From the NCBI GenBank assembly GCA_937897325.1, contig CALCOY010000031.1, forward strand, positions 1 through 35,766: a DNA stretch of 35,766 nucleotides. The letters run 5' to 3'. A program made the translations under genes and the position numbers. The stretch comes from an uncultured Shimia sp. GTDB lineage: Bacteria; Pseudomonadota; Alphaproteobacteria; Rhodobacterales; Rhodobacteraceae. Under the pieces are notes generated by a model, which ran no database searches, was not told the DNA's origin, and saw only the letters and a program-made list of their open reading frames with translations. Shown here piece after piece: positions 1-7,807 of the stretch. The first letter of the stretch is position 1, and each line of letters opens with the position of its first letter.

Positions 1-55
1 GTTGCCGCCGAACATCTGGTCATTGCCCTTGTTGCCGACAATGGTGTCGTCGCCG
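1..55. repeat. Copy A of a perfect 55-bp direct repeat in the RTX gene
   Basis: This 55-base block is identical to the one at 574-628. The copies lie 573 bp (191 codons) apart, so both are read in the same frame and encode the same RTX segment (GDDTIVGNKGNDQMFGGN). Because the window begins here, the repeat may extend further left. Confidence 0.9.
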
Positions 56-876
56 CCCTTGCCGAATAGCTTGTCCTCGCCGTCTTGACCGGACAGGACA
101 TTGTCTTGCTTGTCGCCGACGATCTTGTCGTCGAAGGCCGTACCGGTGACGTTTTCGAAGTTCTCAATATGCGAGTCGTCCAGAGTGCCTTTCTTGAGGT
201 TCACCTTGACCGCTTCGGCAGCTTGCGACAGATCCAGCGTATCCACGCCGTCGCCGCCGTCGAGGTCGAGCTTGATCTCGTTCAGCACATCGCCGGTGAT
301 GACCGCCTTGTCCTTGCCGCCGCCGAAGTTGGTCTCCTGCGCTTCGGTGTTGCGGATATCGAGCTGGAACAGACCCCGTTCGGTCTGGCCGTTCACTTCG
401 ATCCGGGCGAACTGGATGCCCTCTTCGGTCACGGAGAACTCGGCCACATCGTCGTTCTGCAGATCGTCGTCGACCAGATCGGTGTCGAAATTGACTTGCT
501 GGACGTCATAACCCTTGCCGCCATCCATCAGGTCCGAGCCGTCGCCGTTGTTCCAGACCAGGAGGTCATCCCCGTTGCCGCCGAACATCTGGTCATTGCC
601 CTTGTTGCCGACAATGGTGTCGTCGCCGGAACCTCCATCGAGGTAGTCTTCTCCATCACCACCCTCGACAGTGTCTTCTCCAGAGCCGCCAAGCATTGTG
701 TCTTCACCGAGCCCGCCTGCGAGCTTGTCATCGCCAAACAGGCCAAAAACGAGATCGTTCCCACCTTTGGCGCTCACTTCATCATCGCCGAACGATCCTA
801 TAATGAGGTCGTTCTTGTCCGTGCCGTGAATGTTGCCGTTACCAAAAATCAGATTGAAAAAGTTAAAGCGTGGCAT
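1..876 (-). CDS. RTX-type calcium-binding repeat protein, C-terminus beyond window
   Basis: The reading frame starts at an ATG whose A is at 876, preceded on the minus strand by GGAG about 6 bases upstream, and runs open to the window edge (292 codons visible). It begins MPRFNFFNLIFGNGNIHGTD and goes directly into glycine/aspartate-rich nonapeptides of the GGxGxDxLx type (for example GGNDLVFG, GGSGEDTV, GGDGEDYLDGG), which fold as a calcium-bound parallel beta roll. A non-repeat beta-rich stretch (about nt 140-540) separates two repeat blocks; the second begins near nt 130 and continues off the edge. Such proteins are usually exported unfolded by type I secretion through a C-terminal signal, which cannot be seen here. 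No enzymatic domain is visible, so the role (surface protein, adhesin or the start of a larger protein) is undetermined. The long plus-strand frames opposite it are shadows. Confidence 0.85.
   Translation of the reverse strand, partial: MPRFNFFNLIFGNGNIHGTDKNDLIIGSFGDDEVSAKGGNDLVFGLFGDDKLAGGLGEDTMLGGSGEDTVEGGDGEDYLDGGSGDDTIVGNKGNDQMFGGNGDDLLVWNNGDGSDLMDGGKGYDVQQVNFDTDLVDDDLQNDDVAEFSVTEEGIQFARIEVNGQTERGLFQLDIRNTEAQETNFGGGKDKAVITGDVLNEIKLDLDGGDGVDTLDLSQAAEAVKVNLKKGTLDDSHIENFENVTGTAFDDKIVGDKQDNVLSGQDGEDKLFGKGGDDTIVGNKGNDQMFGGN
574..628. repeat. Copy B of a perfect 55-bp direct repeat in the RTX gene
   Basis: Identical at every base to 1-55; identity stops right after this block on the gene's 5' side. 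RTX repeats normally share only glycine and aspartate positions and drift at third codon positions, so perfect DNA identity suggests recent duplication or gene conversion between repeat blocks. Confidence 0.9.
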
Positions 877-1642
877 TGGTTTCTCCATCCATAAAGTGCT
901 TCAAAAAAATCTGCGCCGACCCATCACGAACCTCGTTCAGTGCGCTTCAAGTCGTCGAGACAACCGTTGGTCGTACTGCTGCGCAGAACGGTTCAAAAAA
1001 AATCGACTTTTTGGAAAAGATGTTTCTCCCGCGTCTGAGAGGCTTATCCGGAGCGATCATTCCTGCGTATGAAACAGCCGTTTTCTAAAGGGCTGCTGGT
1101 TCGACATGACGCACTGGGTATCGCCGAAAATGTCTGAAAAGTGCTACAAGCATGTTGCGTGTCGGCTGGGTCATATCCGTACCCCTTTCATTCTTTGAAC
1201 GACTTACAGGGCCCCGCGCGAACTGAACCTCGGCAAAACGAAATCGCCTGGGGTCGCAATGCCCGCAAATCAGTGTCCGAGACAGGGTCTGTCGATAACT
1301 CAGAAGGTCATCGGGGCCACTTCAAGATGAAGGCACTATTTGGCAGGCGGTGCCCTATTGACATCACGGCCGGAGAGCAATTTTTTTGCGAGTCTGCCGA
1401 TATCGGCCTCCGTAAAACGGTTTTCCAAAGGAGGGATGTCCGTCATCTCGGAGGTCGCCATTCGGGGCATCTGGAGCATGTCATTTCAGTTTCTGAGGGG
1501 TCGAACACGCCCGAAGCCGATCGTTGGAACCTATGCAAAAAGAAGGCCATCCCCGAACAGAAAGACAAAAGGCGCCGCGGGCTTGACTCTAGGCGGCGCT
1601 GCTTGTGTACGTCAGCTTCAAACACGCCCGAAGGATACTGAC
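877..1642. other. Divergent intergenic region between RTX gene and aspS
   Basis: 766 bases with no convincing gene. It must hold the promoters of both the leftward RTX gene and rightward aspS. A TTGACA hexamer occurs at 1358-1363, but the hexamer 17 bases later is only a T run, so I do not call a promoter. A short inverted repeat with a 7-bp GC-rich core lies around 1571-1602. The open frame upstream of aspS is chance: it has no ribosome site and no resemblance to AspRS sequence. Confidence 0.5.
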
Positions 1643-3628
1643 ATGCACGCCTACCGCACACATAACTGTGCCGCACTGACCTCTGCCCAAGTGGGCGAAA
1701 CTGTTCGTCTTGCCGGATGGGTGCATCGGGTCCGAGATCACGGGGGCGTTTTGTTCATCGATCTGCGCGATCACTACGGCATCACTCAGGTGCTCTGCGA
1801 TCCGGACAGCCCTGTTTTCAATGAGATGGAGAAAGTGCGTTCGGAATGGTGCATCCGTATCGATGGAGCGGTGAAGGTCCGCGATGAAAGCCTAATAAAT
1901 CCCAAGATTCCGACGGGCGAGATCGAAGTGTTCGTCCGCGATCTTGAGGTGTTGGGCGCGGCAGGGGAACTGCCGCTGATGGTTTTTGGCGATCAGGAGT
2001 ATCCCGAGGAGACGCGCTTGAAGTACAGATATCTCGATCTGCGCCGCGAAAAGATGCAGGCCAACATGACATTGCGCTCGGATGTGATCGCGTCAATCCG
2101 GAAGCGCATGTGGGACACCGGATTTCGTGAGTTCCAGACGCCGATCATCACAGCCTCGTCGCCTGAAGGCGCGCGGGATTTCCTTGTGCCCTCGCGCCTG
2201 CATCCGGGCAAATTCTACGCACTGCCTCAGGCGCCTCAGCAATTCAAACAGCTGCTTATGGTGTCAGGCTTCGACAAATACTTCCAGATCGCGCCCTGTT
2301 TCCGCGATGAGGATCCGCGGGCCGACCGCTCACCAACGGATTTCTATCAGCTCGATATGGAGATGTCTTTTGTCACGCAGCAGGATGTCTTCGACACGAT
2401 CCAGCCTGTGCTGACAGGGGTTTTCGAGGAGTTCGGGGGCGGTCGCAAGGTCGACCAGGTCTGGGAGCAGATCAGCTACCGCGACGCCGCGCTCTGGTAT
2501 GGATCGGACAAGCCTGACCTGCGGAACCCGATCAAGATGCAAGTCGTGAACGAGCATTTTGCGGGCGGTGGTTTCGCCATCTTCGCGAAAATCCTCGAAC
2601 AAGACGGCACAGAAATCCGCGCCATCCCCGCGCCGGGCGGCGGCTCGCGCAAGTTCTGCGACCGCATGAACGCCTGGGCCCAAAAGGAGGGCCTGCCGGG
2701 GATGGGGTATATTTTCTGGCGGGAAGTTGAAAATGAAGACTACCATGCTCCACTATTGGTGGAGATCGACAATTGGATTACGAACAGGGAAGTCGATCAA
2801 ATCGAGCTGCAGAAAATCAAGGAGACAACTACTCCAGAACGATTTGAACAGGTTCAGGAGTTTGTCCAACTTGTCTCTTCCGGGGATAGACTTGACCTCC
2901 AATTGGCGCTGCAGAGATTGGGTGAGGTCTTTGGACCGACGAAATTAGACGCTGCCGGTCCGCTGGCCAAGAATATTGGTCCGGAACGTACCGAAACCAT
3001 CCGCAAGCAGCTTGATTTGGGCGTGGGGGATGCAGCCTTCTTCCTCGGTGGGAAGCCCAAAAACTTCGAGGCCATTGCGGGCCGGGCGCGGGTCGAGATT
3101 GGGAACGAACTCGGTCTGACCGATGAGAACCGGTTCGCTTTTGCTTGGATTGTGGATTTCCCGATCTACGAGGCGGATGAAGAAACCGGTAAGATCGACT
3201 TCGAACACAATCCGTTTTCGATGCCGCAGGGCGGGATAGAGGCCTTGAATGGCGATCCACTGCAAGTTCTCGGCTTCCAGTACGACTTGGCCTGCAACGG
3301 ATATGAACTGGTCAGTGGAGCCATCCGGAACCACAAGCCGGAGATCATGTTCAAGGCTTTCGAGATCGCGGGATATGGGCGCGAAGAGGTCGAAAAGCGT
3401 TTTGGCGGAATGGTTAATGCATTCCAGTACGGTGCGCCGCCACACGGGGGATGTGCTGCTGGGATCGATCGGATCGTGATGCTTTTGGCGGACGAACAGA
3501 ACATCCGCGAGGTGATCCTGTTCCCCATGAACCAGCGGGCCGAAGATCTGATGATGGATGCTCCGTCAGAACCCGAAGCCGAGCAGTTGATGGAACTCGG
3601 TCTCCGGGTGATACCGCAAGAGGATTGA
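1643..3628 (+). CDS. aspS: Aspartyl-tRNA synthetase (bacterial type) with internal insertion
   Basis: Charges tRNA-Asp with aspartate in the cytoplasm. The start ATG at 1643 follows AAGGA by about 6 bases and gives 661 residues, beginning MHAYRTHN. The N-terminal OB-fold anticodon-binding domain is followed by class II motif 2 ([19 protein letters not shown]), a GAD-type insert domain, and motif 3 near the C-terminus ([13 protein letters not shown]). Bacterial AspRS is usually close to 590 residues. The excess lies at residues about 361-436 (nt 2723-2950), between GYIFWR and [11 protein letters not shown], where relatives have only a few residues; this stretch is visibly AT-richer and charged. 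The OB fold carries RDHGG (residues 31-35), as in the non-discriminating AspRS of Pseudomonas aeruginosa, so it may also charge tRNA-Asn; that is an inference from one motif. It has its own hairpin terminator and is probably monocistronic. Confidence 0.97.
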   Translation: MHAYRTHNCAALTSAQVGETVRLAGWVHRVRDHGGVLFIDLRDHYGITQVLCDPDSPVFNEMEKVRSEWCIRIDGAVKVRDESLINPKIPTGEIEVFVRDLEVLGAAGELPLMVFGDQEYPEETRLKYRYLDLRREKMQANMTLRSDVIASIRKRMWDTGFREFQTPIITASSPEGARDFLVPSRLHPGKFYALPQAPQQFKQLLMVSGFDKYFQIAPCFRDEDPRADRSPTDFYQLDMEMSFVTQQDVFDTIQPVLTGVFEEFGGGRKVDQVWEQISYRDAALWYGSDKPDLRNPIKMQVVNEHFAGGGFAIFAKILEQDGTEIRAIPAPGGGSRKFCDRMNAWAQKEGLPGMGYIFWREVENEDYHAPLLVEIDNWITNREVDQIELQKIKETTTPERFEQVQEFVQLVSSGDRLDLQLALQRLGEVFGPTKLDAAGPLAKNIGPERTETIRKQLDLGVGDAAFFLGGKPKNFEAIAGRARVEIGNELGLTDENRFAFAWIVDFPIYEADEETGKIDFEHNPFSMPQGGIEALNGDPLQVLGFQYDLACNGYELVSGAIRNHKPEIMFKAFEIAGYGREEVEKRFGGMVNAFQYGAPPHGGCAAGIDRIVMLLADEQNIREVILFPMNQRAEDLMMDAPSEPEAEQLMELGLRVIPQED

Positions 3629-3662
3629 GGGCTGGGGCGGACGGTAAGCCCTCATTCCTTGT
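3626..3662 (+). terminator. Terminator-like hairpin at the aspS stop codon
   Basis: A perfect 8-bp stem, TGAGGGCT (3626-3633) with AGCCCTCA (3647-3654), includes the stop codon itself and is followed by a short T-rich tail (TTCCTTGTTG). The imperfect T run lowers confidence, but the position matches the end of aspS. Confidence 0.6.
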
Positions 3663-3737
3663 TGTAAAGCAATGAGTACGCGGACGCCGCCAATTTCTGG
3701 CCCGGACAAAAAGGGATCTGTGGCGACCTGTTGAGCC

Positions 3738-3763
3738 GCAAGGTGGAGCCTACTTCACCTTGC
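3738..3763 (-). terminator. Hairpin downstream of the response regulator gene
   Basis: A perfect 8-bp inverted repeat, GCAAGGTG (3738-3745) and CACCTTGC (3756-3763), begins 8 bases past the minus-strand stop at 3772. There is no T run, so it may be a weak terminator or a 3'-end stabilising hairpin between the convergent genes. Confidence 0.4.
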
Positions 3764-3771
3764 CCAAGCTC

Positions 3772-4491
3772 TCAGATCGCCAGCTTGTGGGTCAGGCGCT
3801 CTTGTACCAGCCCGGCGATGATTGCCTTTTCGGAGGTGGCTGCGGCTCCGCTCGCGCGTTTTTCAGCAAGAGCTTTGGCGGCTTTTTCCAATGCGTTGTC
3901 ATCCGCGCTACGGGCCACGCCGCCTAGAAACTGCGCCACATAGTCCAGCGCGCTGTCATCTGCGGGTTCATCCAGAACGTCAGCAATATGCGCCATGTCA
4001 TCTCGAAAGGCGATCGGATCGGGCTCAACCATCTCATCTGTGACCGGTCTCGGCCCACTGGGCTGCCGATCCGCTGGCAGTAACGACAGGATCGCATTTT
4101 GAAACGTTGCAAGCGCTGTGATCGGTTTGGCCATGAACCCGTCCGCACCTGCCGCAAGCGCCGTTTCTTCCCCAGCCGGGTCGCCCGAGATCCCGATGAT
4201 CACATCCGGGCGTGGTGTCGCCGTGACCAGATCCGCAATCAGATCCGCACCGCTGCCATCGGGCAGGCCCAGATCGATGATCGTGACCGAAGGCCGATAA
4301 ACCTTCAGATGCCGGTTCGCCGCTTTCAGGCTGTCGGCCCGCCGGATCCTTGCACCGCTGCGCAGGCACAAAAGTCGCATCGCTTCGCAGGCGAAACGGC
4401 TGTCCTCGATCACAAGAATGGTCAGACCAAGAAGTGGGCGCGCGGTCGTCGGGGCGACATAATTCGGAACAAACGGGTCGTGAGGGTCCAT
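3772..4491 (-). CDS. Receiver-domain response regulator
   Basis: 239 residues starting MDPHDPF. Residues about 22-140 form a CheY-like receiver domain: acidic pair E29-D30, phospho-acceptor D73 in IIDLGLPDG, the conserved serine at S102 in GISGD, and K122 in FMAKPI. The C-terminal roughly 100 residues carry no DNA-binding, cyclase or phosphodiesterase domain I recognise; they are acidic and then alanine-rich and probably helical. No histidine kinase lies next to it. It is divergent from the epimerase gene and convergent with aspS. It likely acts as a single-domain-type regulator, by protein interaction or as a phosphate sink; the partner is unknown. Confidence 0.88.
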   Translation of the reverse strand: MDPHDPFVPNYVAPTTARPLLGLTILVIEDSRFACEAMRLLCLRSGARIRRADSLKAANRHLKVYRPSVTIIDLGLPDGSGADLIADLVTATPRPDVIIGISGDPAGEETALAAGADGFMAKPITALATFQNAILSLLPADRQPSGPRPVTDEMVEPDPIAFRDDMAHIADVLDEPADDSALDYVAQFLGGVARSADDNALEKAAKALAEKRASGAAATSEKAIIAGLVQERLTHKLAI

Positions 4492-4624
4492 AGAATCTCT
4501 CCGGGTAAGCTGATCCGACGCTACGAATCTGCGGCTAACAGCGCGTTAATGTGCCCCGGGGGCCTTGCACGTTCCCCAATGCATTGGCACACACGCCCAA
4601 ACCCAAATGTTGAAGGAGCCCGCC

Positions 4625-5029
4625 ATGATTGGTCGCTTGAACCACGTCGCCATCGCTGTTCCGGATCTGGAGGCCGCAGCGGATCAATATCGCAGCGCAC
4701 TTGGCGCGAATGTGGGCGCCCCGCAAGACGAGCCCGATCACGGTGTTACGGTGATTTTTATAGAACTGCCAAACACCAAGATCGAACTCCTTTACCCGCT
4801 GGGCGAGGACAGCCCGATCAACGGATTTCTGGAGAAGAACCCGTCGGGCGGGATTCATCACGTCTGTTACGAAGTCGATGACATTATCCTGGCCCGGGAC
4901 CATCTGAAGAAAACCGGTGCCCGCGTTCTAGGAAATGGAGAGCCGAAGATTGGTGCGCATGGAAAGCCCGTTCTTTTCCTGCATCCGAAGGATTTCAACG
5001 GCTGCCTGGTCGAGCTTGAGCAGGTCTGA
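4625..5029 (+). CDS. mce: Methylmalonyl-CoA epimerase (VOC superfamily)
   Basis: Interconverts (2S)- and (2R)-methylmalonyl-CoA in propionyl-CoA catabolism, feeding methylmalonyl-CoA mutase. The ATG at 4625 follows AAGGAG, giving 134 residues, the normal family size. Two beta-alpha-beta-beta-beta modules of the vicinal oxygen chelate fold are visible: the first opens RLNHVAIAVPDL with metal ligand H7, then NTKIELLYPLG with E54. The second opens GGIHHVCYEVDD (H78/H79) and ends CLVELEQ with E130. The segments KIGAHGKPVLFLHPKDF and NTKIELLYPLG closely match animal and bacterial epimerases. The stop codon overlaps the start of the DUF1467 gene by one base (TGATG), so the two are translationally coupled. 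Confidence 0.95.
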   Translation: MIGRLNHVAIAVPDLEAAADQYRSALGANVGAPQDEPDHGVTVIFIELPNTKIELLYPLGEDSPINGFLEKNPSGGIHHVCYEVDDIILARDHLKKTGARVLGNGEPKIGAHGKPVLFLHPKDFNGCLVELEQV

Positions 5030-5304
5030 TGGGCATCACCTCGGCCCTCGTACTTTATGCGGTGATCTGGTGGATGGTCTTTCTGATCGCCCTTCCAATA
5101 AAGGTGAAAACGCAGGGCGACCTGGGCGAGGTCGAACCTGGCACGCACGCTGGCGCGCCAGAGATTCACAATACCAGGCGGAAGGCCTGGATCACAACCT
5201 GGGTGGCTCTTGTGATTTGGTGCATTGTAGCCGGCATCATCTTCGCCGAAATCATCACGCTCAGCGATATGAGCTGGTTTGACCGGGCACTTCCACCGCT
5301 CTGA
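5029..5304 (+). CDS. DUF1467 family small membrane protein
   Basis: 91 residues with two membrane helices, one at residues about 3-24 and one at about 52-75. They are separated by a short loop containing PIKVKTQGDLGEVEPGTHAG and a basic RRKAW stretch. This pattern matches the alphaproteobacterial DUF1467 family, commonly encoded right after methylmalonyl-CoA epimerase. Function is unknown. Its start overlaps the epimerase stop by one base. The last 44 bases (5261-5304) overlap, tail to tail, the 3' end of the EI24 gene on the other strand. Confidence 0.85.
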   Translation: MGITSALVLYAVIWWMVFLIALPIKVKTQGDLGEVEPGTHAGAPEIHNTRRKAWITTWVALVIWCIVAGIIFAEIITLSDMSWFDRALPPL

Positions 5305-5980
5305 ACTGGTGGAAGAGATGCGTGAAGGTTGCAGCCCCCAGAACTGGGATCAGCAGGTTTACCAGCGGGATTGAAAGCGGGATCGCCATAAGCGTTCCGG
5401 CCAACCAGATCTTTCCGCCATGCAAACGGCGCATGTTGCGCGCCCCGTCACGCCCGACCCGACGCATGGCAGCCAGCGTAAAATACTCCCGCCCTAGCAG
5501 AAAGCCGTTCAGTGCCCAGAAGATCAGGATTGTGCTGAAGGGCAGGAGCAGATAGACAAAGATCGCCGCGATGTTGGCTGCGATCAGCACGCCCAGAAAG
5601 TTAATCGTGTCGCGCAGCCCGTCATAGAAGCTGACGCTTTCCGCCTTGGGCAGATGCGGATAATGCCGATCCTCCACCGCTTGCGCGACCTCGTCGAGAA
5701 ACAGCGACGTCATGGCCGAGGCCACCGGCACCATCAGAAAGACCGACAGCACCATGCCCAGGACCACGGCACCCCAGCTGAGCGTATCTGTCGCCCAGCC
5801 GACCTCACCGATCAAGGGGATCGTCAGCATGTCGCCGACGAGCCACCCCACCAACCAATAAAGCCCAGCAAGGGCCGCAGTAAGCAACGCTAGCGTCAGA
5901 AGAATGCCCTTCAGCAGCACCCAGCGAAAGCGCCGGTCCAAAAGCTGCCCGAGCGCAGAGAGAAAGGAGTGGACGATCAT
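5261..5980 (-). CDS. EI24/CysZ-like integral membrane protein
   Basis: 239 residues with about four to six hydrophobic segments (near residues 24-47, 66-92, 128-160 and 190-222), matching the EI24 domain family that includes the sulfate transporter CysZ. The segments WALNGFLLGREYF and MRRVGRDGARNMRRLHGG are typical of the family's cytoplasmic loop. Transport function is plausible but the substrate cannot be read from the sequence; no sulfate-assimilation genes are adjacent. Its ATG at 5980 overlaps the nitroreductase stop (ATGA), so it is the last gene of that operon. Its 3' end overlaps DUF1467 antisense. Confidence 0.85.
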   Translation of the reverse strand: MIVHSFLSALGQLLDRRFRWVLLKGILLTLALLTAALAGLYWLVGWLVGDMLTIPLIGEVGWATDTLSWGAVVLGMVLSVFLMVPVASAMTSLFLDEVAQAVEDRHYPHLPKAESVSFYDGLRDTINFLGVLIAANIAAIFVYLLLPFSTILIFWALNGFLLGREYFTLAAMRRVGRDGARNMRRLHGGKIWLAGTLMAIPLSIPLVNLLIPVLGAATFTHLFHQFRAVEVPGQTSSYR

Positions 5981-6555
5981 TCCGAAACCCAGGTGGTCAG
6001 TGCGTCGATATCCGGGCGGGGTCGCTCAGGTGGGGCCGCACTTTCCGTGCCGATATGGATCAGTCCGGCGATGCGTTCGTTGTCGGCAAGACCAAGCGTT
6101 TCTCGCCCGAAGATCGGGTCATGGGTAGGCCAGCCCGACAGCCAATTGGCGCCCCAACCGCTCGCCAGTGCTGCGTTCAGTAGGGCGAGGCAGACCGCGC
6201 CTGCGGAATAGGTTTGTTCGATCGCAGGGATCTTTTCGCTTGGCCTCTGGCATTCGACAACGGCAACGGCCAGATGTCCCTGATCAAACTGACCTCGTCC
6301 TTTCGCGATCTGATCGTCGTCAAGACCCAATGCCGCTCCGCGTGTTGCGACCGCTTCAGACAACCTTGCCATGGCAGGCTTTTCGATGATGATAAAGCGC
6401 CAGGGTTCCAGTTTGCCATGGTCCGGGCTGCGCCCGGCGGCTGTCAGGATCGGAGCCATTTCATCGCGCGAGGGCACTGGCATTTGCAGGGTTTTTGCAG
6501 GACGCGACCGGCGCGACAGGAGAAAGTCGAGGGCTGCAGGATTGGGGTCGGGCAT
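5977..6555 (-). CDS. Nitroreductase family protein (YdjA-like)
   Basis: 192 residues, a typical length for the FMN-dependent nitroreductase fold. The N-terminal LLSRRSRPAKTL is the usual FMN-phosphate-binding arginine segment. GRSPDHGKLEPWRFIII corresponds to the family's APSxxNxQPWRF signature and is the form seen in the YdjA subgroup. A late GWGANWLSGWPTHDP segment contributes to the FMN site. It probably reduces a quinone- or nitro-like substrate with NAD(P)H; the physiological substrate is unknown. It follows the deacetylase gene by 62 bp and overlaps the EI24 start by 4 bases. Confidence 0.88.
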   Translation of the reverse strand: MPDPNPAALDFLLSRRSRPAKTLQMPVPSRDEMAPILTAAGRSPDHGKLEPWRFIIIEKPAMARLSEAVATRGAALGLDDDQIAKGRGQFDQGHLAVAVVECQRPSEKIPAIEQTYSAGAVCLALLNAALASGWGANWLSGWPTHDPIFGRETLGLADNERIAGLIHIGTESAAPPERPRPDIDALTTWVSE

Positions 6556-6617
6556 ATGTTACGCCTTTTTACATAACTTGTTTTGGATGTCGTATCCGCT
6601 GGACGATCTTTCAAGGC

Positions 6618-7724
6618 CTAGAGGCCCAACTCACCTGCCATGTGGTCGATTTCCGCCTTCAGAAATGCGTCGAAGCGCGATCCGGGCTGGCGGATGTCAA
6701 AGGTCTTCTCGAATGGGTCGGGCGCTGTGATACGACTACCGGACAAGGCTTCGAGAGTGGCATGGCCACAGAAGGGCACGTATACTTCGGAATAGCCGCC
6801 CTCATGCACCAGAACCAATTTTCCGTCACAGACACTTTCTGCCAGTGACTTTGTCATCAAGGCCATCTGCCGAAATGTGTCCGCTGTGGCCAACATCCGG
6901 GCCAGAGGATCAATCGCGCTCGCGTCAAACCCGCAGGCTACAATGATAATGTCGGGGTTGAACGCCCTGATCGCGGGCAGGGCGACACGCTCCATCGCGT
7001 GTAGATAGGCCGCGTGACCTGCCCCGGCGGGCAAGGGCAGGTTGATGTTGCACCCTTCGCCAGCCCCGCGCCCCCGGTCCGCAAGATCGCCCGTATCCAG
7101 AGGGTAGTTATGTTGCTGATGCAGACTGATCGTTAGCACATCGTCGCGATCGTAGAAAATCGCTTCCGTCCCGTTGCCGTGATGCACATCCCAGTCCAGC
7201 ACCGCGACTTTGCCCAAAAGACTCTTTGCTTTCGCCGCCTCTATGGCAATCGCGATATTGGCCAGAAGACAGAAACCGTTTGGAAAATCCGGCAAACAGT
7301 GATGACCCGGCGGGCGTGAGAGGGCATAGGCGTTCTCGTGCTCACCCTTCAGGACCGCCTCAACGGCCGACACCGCCAAGCCGGCCGACAGGCGGCAAAG
7401 CTCGAACCCGCCCGCCCCAAATGGCGTGCGCAGGCCAAGCTCTCCGCCACCTGTATCGGACAGCCGCTTGAACTCGGTCAAATAGCTTTCAGGATGCACC
7501 CGCAAAAGGTCTTCTTGCGTTGCTCCATCCCCAGATCTGACAGCTAGCTCCTTGGTCAGACCTGTCACATCCATGAGGTTCTTCAACCGTCGCTTCGTCT
7601 CAGGGCCTTCCGGTAAACCGCCTGCGGCCAAGGGCTGCACGAGTCCTCCAACCGGCATGGTGAAGGCATAATTCCCACCGCCATGCCAAAAGGTACGTTC
7701 GTCCCAAAAAAACGCTGTTGTCAT
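6618..7724 (-). CDS. Class II histone deacetylase-like amidohydrolase
   Basis: 368 residues, matching the size and order of bacterial HDAC-like amidohydrolases (the HDAH class) and acetylpolyamine amidohydrolases. Visible catalytic parts are the tandem histidines in RPPGHH (H141-H142), the zinc ligands D179 and H181 in LDWDVHHGNGT, the third ligand D267 in GFDAS, and the transition-state tyrosine Y311 in HEGGYSE. It hydrolyses an acyl-amide such as an acetylated lysine or acetylpolyamine; the sequence does not settle the substrate. The start ATG follows GAGG on the minus strand. It lies 83 bp downstream of the MORN gene and 62 bp upstream of the nitroreductase gene, so these may be one transcript. 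Confidence 0.93.
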   Translation of the reverse strand: MTTAFFWDERTFWHGGGNYAFTMPVGGLVQPLAAGGLPEGPETKRRLKNLMDVTGLTKELAVRSGDGATQEDLLRVHPESYLTEFKRLSDTGGGELGLRTPFGAGGFELCRLSAGLAVSAVEAVLKGEHENAYALSRPPGHHCLPDFPNGFCLLANIAIAIEAAKAKSLLGKVAVLDWDVHHGNGTEAIFYDRDDVLTISLHQQHNYPLDTGDLADRGRGAGEGCNINLPLPAGAGHAAYLHAMERVALPAIRAFNPDIIIVACGFDASAIDPLARMLATADTFRQMALMTKSLAESVCDGKLVLVHEGGYSEVYVPFCGHATLEALSGSRITAPDPFEKTFDIRQPGSRFDAFLKAEIDHMAGELGL

Positions 7725-7807
7725 GATGGCCCCTCATTCTTTGAGGGCAAAGTGTTCGGCCCGGCAGCGCTTGTCCAGATCAAAGCCAAATGCAGCGGGT
7801 CAGGCCG

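Noticed and set aside
1-628. Repeats at the left end as a CRISPR array
   Set aside because: Spacing is 573 bp, the repeats are coding, and they encode RTX motifs.
85-894. 269-codon plus-strand open frame opposite the RTX gene
   Set aside because: It is the antisense of GGxGxD repeats, whose codon bias keeps the opposite frame open; it has no ribosome site and resembles no family.
1340-1642. 101-codon upstream extension of aspS
   Set aside because: AspRS homology begins at MHAYRTHN, which has its own AAGGA site; the extension has no similarity to the family.
6556-6575. Imperfect inverted repeat GTTATG...CGTAAC before the nitroreductase gene
   Set aside because: Arms of only six bases with a mismatch and no regulator nearby; too weak to call an operator.
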